Below, piece after piece: positions 57,290-64,000 of a stretch of 64,000 bases of DNA. Position numbers and translations under genes: made by a program. This DNA is from Collybia mongolica. Its lineage: Eukaryota > Basidiomycota > Agaricomycetes > Agaricales > Clitocybaceae. The notes beneath the pieces are model-generated. The model was given only the letters and a program-made list of their open reading frames with translations, was not told where the DNA came from and did not search any database. The DNA is taken from positions 186,001-250,000 of the forward strand of contig JAAXNY010000006.1 in assembly GCA_013420905.1 (NCBI GenBank), read 5' to 3'. Each line of letters starts with the position of its first letter. The stretch's first letter is position 1.

Positions 57290-57535
57290 AAGATACAAAA
57301 TTTACCGTGTTTGTTTGTCCGGAACTGTACCCGGACCAAGTCAATATAAATCTGGATCATGGCCGATTGATCCGACTGCACAATTGTTCAATCTTGTTCG
57401 TTTGCAGTTGGCCTGACCTTGCAGCGCAAGTGGCAGTGATTATGATGGAGCTGATGATGGGCGGCGTTATGGAGTATCCTTGTTTGTCAACACAGCGACC
57501 GTTTCCAAACCCCCCCATTTTCACGCATTGTTGCA

Positions 57536-59442
57536 ATGATTTTCCTGTCTGGTGCAGTCCTATTCACAATTAACCTTGGATGGGCTCTTCCAAATGTGTA
57601 TGCGGGCAACACGGTTTGCACTAGTAACCACACAGATTGGTACACGTCTGTCATTGGAGAAACGCCCTGTATGTGATGCTCAGTCCTCCGTGGTGTTGAA
57701 AGGTAATCTTGTGTTCTAGGTACAACGTATGAACGTCTTCGTCAGATATGCAACATCGATTGTATGTTGCACCTTCCCTTTCGTGGACCTTTCTGGCTAA
57801 TCATTGGCCTGTTAGATCAAGTTGGAACACTAACACGGAATGCACCTCCAGATCACTGCGACGATCAAGTCCGTGGGTACACAAACACTTCTACAATATG
57901 AAAGGACATGACAATCCAAGCAGGGGACTGTTGTTGCAATTCAATCTCGTTTGCTCTGAGCATGCTCTGCCTAGCGTACGTCCTCTTTTCGTAAAATACT
58001 CCTCGCGTGTCTTACCGATGTTCTGCGAATTTTACAGATGTCAAGATAACACAGCTGATGGGTTTGATGCTGGTTCGTGCTTGAAGCCTCTGACCGCCTA
58101 GGTTATTTATTCCAATTTGAAGGTGTGGGTGCATATCAACAGTACCTGTTGACAGACGGGAATACTTGTGATCCACGAAAGGACAGGAAGTGAGTGCCCA
58201 GGCTTGGATAAATTACATTCACATATCTGATAGTATACTCAGCTTTACCAGCACAGTACAAAGTGCTGTCTGCAATAGCGGCCTGAAAATCGAAGATCAG
58301 CTATATGACATCTTTTGGAACGATGGCGCATGGTGAGTTTTCCTGATTTTATTCTAGTCTTCTGCTGACTCGTTCCGTACAGGTTTTAGTACGTGCGTTT
58401 CTCTTGAAATGGACAATCCAGCTTTTTGACGGATATGTGTACATGCAGTGTTTTTACCAGGAATTCTATCACCCGCGACCATGCCGCGTTCAACAACAAA
58501 ACCCAGACAAGATGTTTGACCACCACTTCTTCTTCTGCACTTCCATCCAGCACGTCTATATTATCGAGCGGTGCGAGTTCAGCTCCGGCAACAGCAACTC
58601 CAAGTAGCTTTGTATCAGGGAGTAGGAATGATGATGGCTCCCAGCTCGGGCCCGGTCCCATCGCGGGTATCGTCATTGGCGTGGTAGTAATAGTTGTCCT
58701 TCTCATCGTCATATTATTCCTTGTGTTACGCCGTCGCCGCGTAGATGTTGCAGGTATCCGACAGGGGGTCGACCCCTACACTGCCAATGGCCCAGGAATT
58801 GTGAGCTCAGCATATGGTGTGTCTGGCGCAATCTCCGCGGGATATCTCTCGGATGGCGATGGTATGTTTACACCCTTGACCGTCTTTCACACCCCAGTCA
58901 CTAATTCCTATATGTGTTTTTTAACAGAGACGACCACCTCCCCTTTCTCTGCTGCGCCTGCGCAGAAGTACGATCGTGAACGATGGCGTCAAGGATACCC
59001 ACAACCATCGATTTTCAATACAAAAACTGTCGCTTCTGGCTCCGGGTCCGGCCATACACCACAAGGCTCGTCAATAGTTGTAGTACCCGACCACGATTCT
59101 TCAACATCCCGCCACACGGGGCCCACAGAGCGCCACATGGACGCTGGCCCTGTCCCGGGGGCGAACTTGAGCCGCTCGGACTCGGGACGACTCCCTCCGG
59201 CGTATGGAGAGCAGCTGAGTCTCGTGGAGCCTGCGAATCGGGTTGCCGAGGCCAGACCACAACTCCATATGTTGTACACTCGCCCAGAGGAAAGATACGC
59301 CCAGTTCGAGTCCGATTACGCACACCTACCCTCTTCGGAGTTGAGGGTGCAGAATGAAGCAGAAGGGACGTTGATGCGGGAAGTTTGGCACAATCCGCAG
59401 CCTAACATGAACCCATTGATGCCACTTCGGCGTAAAGAGTAA
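57536..59442 (+). CDS. single-pass cell-surface protein with cysteine-rich ectodomain
   Basis: Ten exons close in phase to 469 residues: 57536-57668, 57720-57761, 57816-57872, 57924-57975, 58038-58072, 58123-58189, 58243-58332, 58383-58388, 58449-58861, 58928-59442. It starts with a signal peptide (MIFLSGAVLFTINLGWA). The ectodomain carries paired cysteines (NTVCTSNHTDWYTSVIGETPC, LRQICNID, DCCCNSISFALSMLCL, NTCDPRKDR, AVCNSGLKIEDQLYDIFW) and N-glycosylation sites, then a Ser/Thr-rich stalk. One membrane span at about 230-254 (GIVIGVVVIVVLLIVILFLV) is followed by LRRRR and a 210-residue disordered cytosolic tail. This matches an uncharacterised agaricomycete family; the layout recalls cell-wall sensors, which is inference. 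The 6-nt exon at 58383-58388 is required for phase. Confidence 0.85.
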
Positions 59443-60049
59443 CTTTGGGTGGTTTGTTATGTGTGGACTAGATAAGATACCCTGGTTACTGTTCATTCCG
59501 AGTTCTATTTATAGAATGAGACGAGGTCATTCCTTTTTGCAGTGGGCCAAAAATTTCGAATGTGACCTTTTGGTTTAAATGTTCCCGAGTGTTTTTATTC
59601 ATATGTTTCGACTTGATACTCTGCTTTCTGAGTTGTATTGCTATTCTGCATTGTTTTTTAGTAAAAACATTATATTTTTCTGGATGATTTTGTTTGTTTT
59701 AAAATGATGAAGCAGTATTCACTTGCTCATCATGTGGCTGTTTGCAGTGGCTTGGCTGCCTGCAGGACTGTTGACTGCTTTCAATAACATGTTGATAACA
59801 CACAACCTCTTTCATGCTATCATGATGTTCTGTAGTCCATGCTTTGTAGTTGAAATGTCCATGATAGAACTTGGACTGGCCATGCACAGCATTGGCTATA
59901 TCACATAATCATAATTAATTTCGTTAATAGATCTTTATGCAAGTGGTGACTGGATTCATGATTCCAGAGCAAAAACATGCCTCAAGTCCTCTGTCAGTTT
60001 TTTTCATTGTCATCATTGCAATCTCACTGATGTTATTGGGCTCCATGAG
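59443..60049. other. 3' flank of the surface-protein gene, AT-rich
   Basis: From about 59560 composition becomes AT-rich and non-coding. A short plus-strand frame at 59723-59908 shows hydrophobic residues only by chance of composition. Nothing else is seen. Confidence 0.35.
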
Positions 60050-61639
60050 TATGGTGCAGGATGTCTAGTCACTGCTACTTTTGTACACCAAAAGTAGCAG
60101 GTCCAAAAATGCCCCAAATCCTTATTGGCTTCACAAAAAAACTTTCTTTTAATGAGAGGAAGAAAATTCTTTAGGGGATTGTCAAAAAATAAAGTGTTGC
60201 ATAGTTATTTAAGTTGAAGACCACCAGATTTGGCCACCCTCCCAAAAAGGTAGTTAAGGGTCTGATTATCTTATCAATGATCTTTGTTCTTACCCATCAT
60301 CAATGTCCAATTGACAAGCAAGTGTCTCAGGAATGTGCCAATGGAAGGTGTAGACATGAGAGCTGAATGCTTTCACTTGGGCCTGTGCATCCTTTGCTCC
60401 CATACCAGACCTATATGTCTCCATCCACCATATCATGTGATGTTCCCATAGTCAGATAGTCTTGAGGTCAACTGATGCAAGGGTTTTAAAAGTATAATCA
60501 TGGTTATTTCAAATTTATTGAGTTCACAGTGAAATTTTGGCAGCATGAGCACAGTTGCAGACACTATGTATTTTTTTTTCATTTGGTCAACAGGTGGGTA
60601 TTGGTAAAGTGAGTATATGTAAGAGGAGCACATACATGCCCACACCTAGTTGCTTGGATATACTTTGTGTTATCATATAACTTAACCATATGCTACCATA
60701 TGCCTTGAGATACCTCAGTGTAACCCTATCTACTCTGTGGCATGCCTCTTATCCCTTTTTACAGCTTTTCATTTACTCCTTACTAACACTTTACCCCTAT
60801 ACCATTTACACAACCCTAACAGGCTGATATAAGCTTCCTATAAGGGGTCACATTACACCAAGTGTCCCAAGGGGAGAGTGATATGAATGGCAAACTCAGC
60901 TACACAGGGAAGGGGGGACTGATGACTAAGCAGGCTTCATTGCAAGAGGGGATCCAGGCCTAGTTTATTGCAAAGGTGCTGTCCACAATTGGATGGCCCT
61001 ATCTATATAGGTATATCAGGAAATGCTATGAAAATACATTGGAAATCTATATCAGCCTGCTAGGGCTGTGCCAATGATACACATGTAATGCATCAGTAAG
61101 GAGTAAACTAATAAATGTGAAAGGGGGTAAGGAGGACATGACAGGGTAGGTAGGGTTATACCAAGATGTCTTGAGGCATACAGTGGATATGAATGAGTAT
61201 ACAATAAGTGAAGTATATCCAAGTGACTAGATGTGGGGTGCATATGCACTCCCTTTATACTTCCAATGTATCTCCAAAGCATTACCATTTGATGTACCTA
61301 TATATGGGGCCATCCAATTGTAGGGGGCACCTTTGCAATATACTAGGCCTTGATCTCCCTCTCACAATGAAGCCTGCTTATCCCCCTGGTGCCCCCTTCT
61401 CTGTGCAGCTGAGTTTGCCATTCATATTGCTCTGCCCTCTGGACACTTGGTGCAACATGGCCCCTTACAGTATACATGTTTTCTGATTTTTTTTCAGAGC
61501 TTTCTAGGAAAATATCATTAAGATATTACTTCATTTATGAAATAGATAAAATTTTGGTATGGGGTCAAATTTTCCTAACCAATTTGGCTGCTTACAATAG
61601 CTGTACACAAGTAGTAGCAACTAACCATCCTGCACCATA
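60050..61639. mobile_element. non-autonomous inverted-repeat element, family not identified
   Basis: About 1.59 kb bounded by TATGGTGCAGGATG (60050) and CATCCTGCACCATA (ending 61639), with diverging similarity for about 40 bp inwards (CACTGCTACTTTTGTACAC against GTTGCTACTACTTGTGTACA). It has no coding capacity. The interior contains two blocks, each present twice in opposite orientation: A at about 60652-60838 against 61052-61237 and B at about 60839-61045 against 61243-61475, in the order A, B, A-inverted, B-inverted. A perfect 12-bp hairpin is at 60072-60100. Superfamily and target duplication are unclear. Confidence 0.55.
60072..60100 (+). repeat. 12-bp perfect hairpin near the left end of the inverted-repeat element
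   Basis: CTGCTACTTTTG (60072-60083), a 5-nt loop TACAC, then CAAAAGTAGCAG (60089-60100). It lies 22 bases inside the terminal repeat. No equal hairpin is seen at the other end. Confidence 0.8.
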
Positions 61640-62226
61640 GATCACACATCAGCCAACTTGGGGTTAGTGCAGTACAACATAGGGATGCCCTTACAGTGAT
61701 GTCCCATTGGCCTTCCAGTATTGGGAGTGGTTTGAGTTCACCAATTGACAGTTATTTCTGCACCTTTATCTGAAGACACAGATCACATGTCTTGCAATAC
61801 TTATTGATGACATCTGCAGCCACCAGTAATTCCTTACCAGTTCCAACATTTTCCACTGGCCTGCATGCTCTGTAATGCATGTTCCAAGTTCTCAGTATTG
61901 AGAACAAGGTTTATGCCGAATTCTGCTTCCAACCTGGGCTAGCGTGGGAATAAAAATCTAATAATGTGGAAAATGCCATCCCCTCATTGTGTTAGTAATC
62001 ATCGCCATTAGTAATTGATTCTATATATAGTATATCTTGGTAGTTTGCTCCTGCGTCATATGTACATTCGAAGAGATTACATAGGTTCCTTTCTCTATCG
62101 AACATGCTGTGGTGGTTGTTCACCACCTGAGGGGTCCATTACAACAAGCTCAATGCATATGCAATAGTACAACAAGAAACAACAAGAAATGTATGAGGTC
62201 AAGTGTGTCAAGAAAGGTTCTTCATA
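61640..62226. other. AT-rich spacer and 3' flank of the F-box-like gene
   Basis: No gene seen. Sequence becomes less AT-rich after about 62100 as the minus-strand F-box-like gene approaches. Confidence 0.35.
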
Positions 62227-63735
62227 TTACAAAAGTGGAGGAAGGTCTTCGAAACCATACATGTCATCAGGAGGAACATAACTCTTAAGACATGTTACCC
62301 GCACATCGGGGAATTGTCGCATCACCTTCTGTCTCTTGCTGTGGTAGCATTCGGCAAGTTGCTGCACTTCTATCACCACTCTGCCACCATTCCCACCCCC
62401 CTCAGCAGTTGAATCATCATCGCTCTGCGTTTCCTGATAATCCCCATGATTGGCTTCATCATCCGATATGTTATTGTCAGTCGATAAATCCTCCTCAGCA
62501 TTGGTCGTGCTAGCCACTGTATCTTGCTCAATGGTCTGATGTTCCTCATTATTGACTGTACTCCTCGCCCCTTGGTTAGTGTCGCCTGCAGATGCCTCGT
62601 TGCTATCATCCCTTGCATGCACCCTATCTTCGCCATTCGGCTCCTCGTCGTGCCCACCCTCTAGCCCTTCAGTCTCCATCTGATTCATGTTTCCCTGTGT
62701 ATACCAGCCTGGATAGACAAGGCAAATCTCCTCTACCACAGGCATTGAGATGTGCGAAAGAAAGTCCATGATAGCTGGCTCAGGGAGGATTGTGAGCCAC
62801 TTCAAAGATGGCCAGGCAACTGGAGCAGGGTTGGGCGGGTTTGGTTCCAGAGCATGAACAGCAATGACCACTTCTTCAAGCTTTGGGTAATATATCGCAA
62901 ATTGATGATCAGTCTGATAGTTCCATGGTGAGGTCAGATACACTGGAAGACACGATGTGCCAATAACCAAGCACTTTAATGTGGATGGGAAGGTACTTTG
63001 ATCAAATGCAATGCAGTGCATGTTGCCCAAATGTAGGTGAGCTGTTTCGAGGTGGGGAGCAAGCACCTTGAGCTGGAGTCGTGTCCCAGGTGCATTGTTC
63101 CCAATCACAACTAGGTAAAAGGTCAACAGCTCGGGCAATGGTAGGTCACCCAAATCCTCGAGCCATGACAAACAAATGCAAAGGTGGAGGAAGGTCAACC
63201 CTTGGGTTATCGCCAGAAAGTTTCAAAACAGGGGATTTTTTCTGAGTAGGACATTGCAGAGGTTCGTTTTGTGCCCACTAAAAAAACATCCAATGTGCAC
63301 AAAATTGAGGAATAGTTTTGATAAGGTAGGAAGTGAATCTAGTCGAATGACCCATGTGTTATTCATGTCCAGGGTGAGCTGTTCAACTTTCGGGATGTAA
63401 AAGGTCACTTGCATCTCAACCTCAGGGTTTGATCTCATGCAGCAATGAGTTTTGTCCATGATTGAACCTACTAATAGGTCGAGATGAAGATGAAGTCTGT
63501 GGAGGTTCGGTAGAGGTGGGATGCCAAATGTATGAATGTATGGCAATGCAAGCTGTAGTTCAAAGGTGTGCAGTGCACCGGCAATCCGGTTGACCATGAG
63601 CTTTTCAAACACAGTGGCGATACATGCAGGAGCAACATCTGTACAATTTGAAAATATGACAATAAGGAATATTGGAAAATTGGCTACATGGAGCATGTTG
63701 TCGATGCAGTGTGACCACCTCGACAATGTCTGCAT
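62227..63735 (-). CDS. F-box/LRR-like protein, C-terminal part, with an in-frame stop
   Basis: Two consecutive minus-strand frames, 63223-63735 and 62227-63222, lie in one register separated only by a TGA at 63223-63225. The first reads as leucine-rich-repeat-like beta-alpha units (IPPLPNLHRLHLHLDLLVG; IPKVEQLTLDMNNTWVIRLD; LPTLSKLFLNFVHIG). The second continues with TFLHLCICLSWLEDL, LPLPELLTFYLVVIGNNAP, YPKLEEVVIAVHALEP and WPSLKWLTILPEPAIMDF, then an acidic disordered segment and a final QFPDVRVTCLKSYVPPDD. This is the style of the large basidiomycete F-box/LRR families, which present targets to SCF ubiquitin ligases; the F-box would lie upstream. Either TGA is a nonsense mutation (pseudogene) or a small intron was missed. 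Confidence 0.55.
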
Positions 63736-64000
63736 GAGGCAATGAGTGCAATCTCAGGAAGATGCGAAGTTTCATGAGGCTCTCGCAAACATGCGTTACA
63801 AGGCGTGCACACCCAACAATCTCACATTCCTAAGGAGCAGAGTGTCTAGCAAATTGCCAGGCCATCCATGCATAAACAAAACCCGGTTTCAGAATGTGTC
63901 TATCATCATGGCACTAAATTCAGTGAAGGACGAAATTAATACACAGGGTTGTATGAGGTTTGCTGCGGAGACAGGCCAGGATTTGAACCACTTCTACTCC
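63736..64000 (-). CDS. upstream coding traces of the F-box-like gene at the right edge
   Basis: On the minus strand, about 63735-63840 reads ECEIVGCARLVTHVCESLMK then LRIFLRLHSLPHADIVEVVT, which fits the helical and first repeat part of the F-box/LRR-like gene below. The splice to the LRR frame could not be phased, and the N-terminus, if present, is outside the window. Confidence 0.35.

Larger units (their letters stand above)
49021..57327 (+). mobile_element. DDE transposon of the Tc1/mariner-IS630 type, carrying a later retrotransposon
   Basis: The ends are CAGTTCCGGACAAACAAACA (49021) and its inverse complement (ending 57327), 30 matching bases, with TA on both sides (49019-49020, 57328-57329). 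CAGT termini and TA duplication fit the Tc1/mariner superfamily. Removing the retrotransposon and one copy of its flanking duplication leaves about 3,066 bp around one transposase gene. The transposase frame is intact, so the element may still be, or recently have been, functional. Confidence 0.88.

Overview
The window looks like nuclear DNA of a filamentous basidiomycete, most likely an agaricomycete. Genes are cut by many short introns (mostly 45-70 nt, GT-AG, with strong GTAAGT or GTATGT donors), there are no bacterial signals, and the recognisable genes are fungal: a PSP1-domain protein, the Golgi GEF subunit Rgp1, a branched-chain aminotransferase, an OPT oligopeptide transporter, a NACHT/ankyrin NLR-type protein, a one-pass surface protein and an F-box/LRR-like protein. 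The mobile elements (Tc1/mariner, hAT, a Ngaro-type tyrosine-recombinase retrotransposon) also fit. A Rhizoctonia/Ceratobasidium-like fungus is a guess from gene style; the sequence alone does not settle the genus.

Layout. 0-6 kb: the tail of a gene cut by the left edge, then a head-to-head pair of paralogous secreted helical proteins, one with an open frame (1835-2972, minus) and one broken (4558-5559, plus). 6-15 kb: PSP1-domain gene (minus) and a 1,121-residue NLR-type gene (minus), separated by a poorly coding spacer. 14.8-21.3 kb: about 6.5 kb in which I see no convincing gene. 21.4-27.7 kb: a conserved housekeeping block with rgp1 (minus), an intron-containing tRNA-Leu(AAG) (plus) and a branched-chain aminotransferase (minus). 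27.7-38.8 kb: an AT-rich transposon nest. 38.8-46.3 kb: a damaged membrane-protein gene, a coiled-coil gene (plus) and a many-exon OPT transporter (minus). 46.3-57.3 kb: gene-poor DNA, then an 8.3-kb nested element. 57.5-59.4 kb: surface protein gene (plus). 59.4-64 kb: an AT-rich inverted-repeat element and an F-box/LRR-like gene (minus) running towards the right edge.

The main interest is in the two transposon nests. In the first, a 1.56-kb Tc1/mariner element (29823-37649) was cut inside its transposase gene by a 4,646-bp hAT element with a perfect 8-bp target duplication, and its right terminal repeat was hit by a second, still intact Tc1/mariner element (35987-37594) with a TA duplication. 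In the second, a 3.07-kb DDE transposon (49021-57327, CAGT ends, TA duplication, intact 816-residue transposase) carries a Ngaro-type retrotransposon with textbook split direct repeats (A1-ORFs-B1-A2-B2), flanked by an unexpected 99-bp direct duplication. That nest ends 208 bp before the start codon of the surface protein gene.

Gene models were spliced by eye from frame, phase and splice-site agreement, cross-checked by remembered family sequence. Where phase closes across all exons (psp1-like, rgp1, aminotransferase, NLR, coiled-coil, surface protein, DDE transposase) the models are firm. The N-termini of the OPT gene and secreted-protein gene, and the damaged genes, are less certain.
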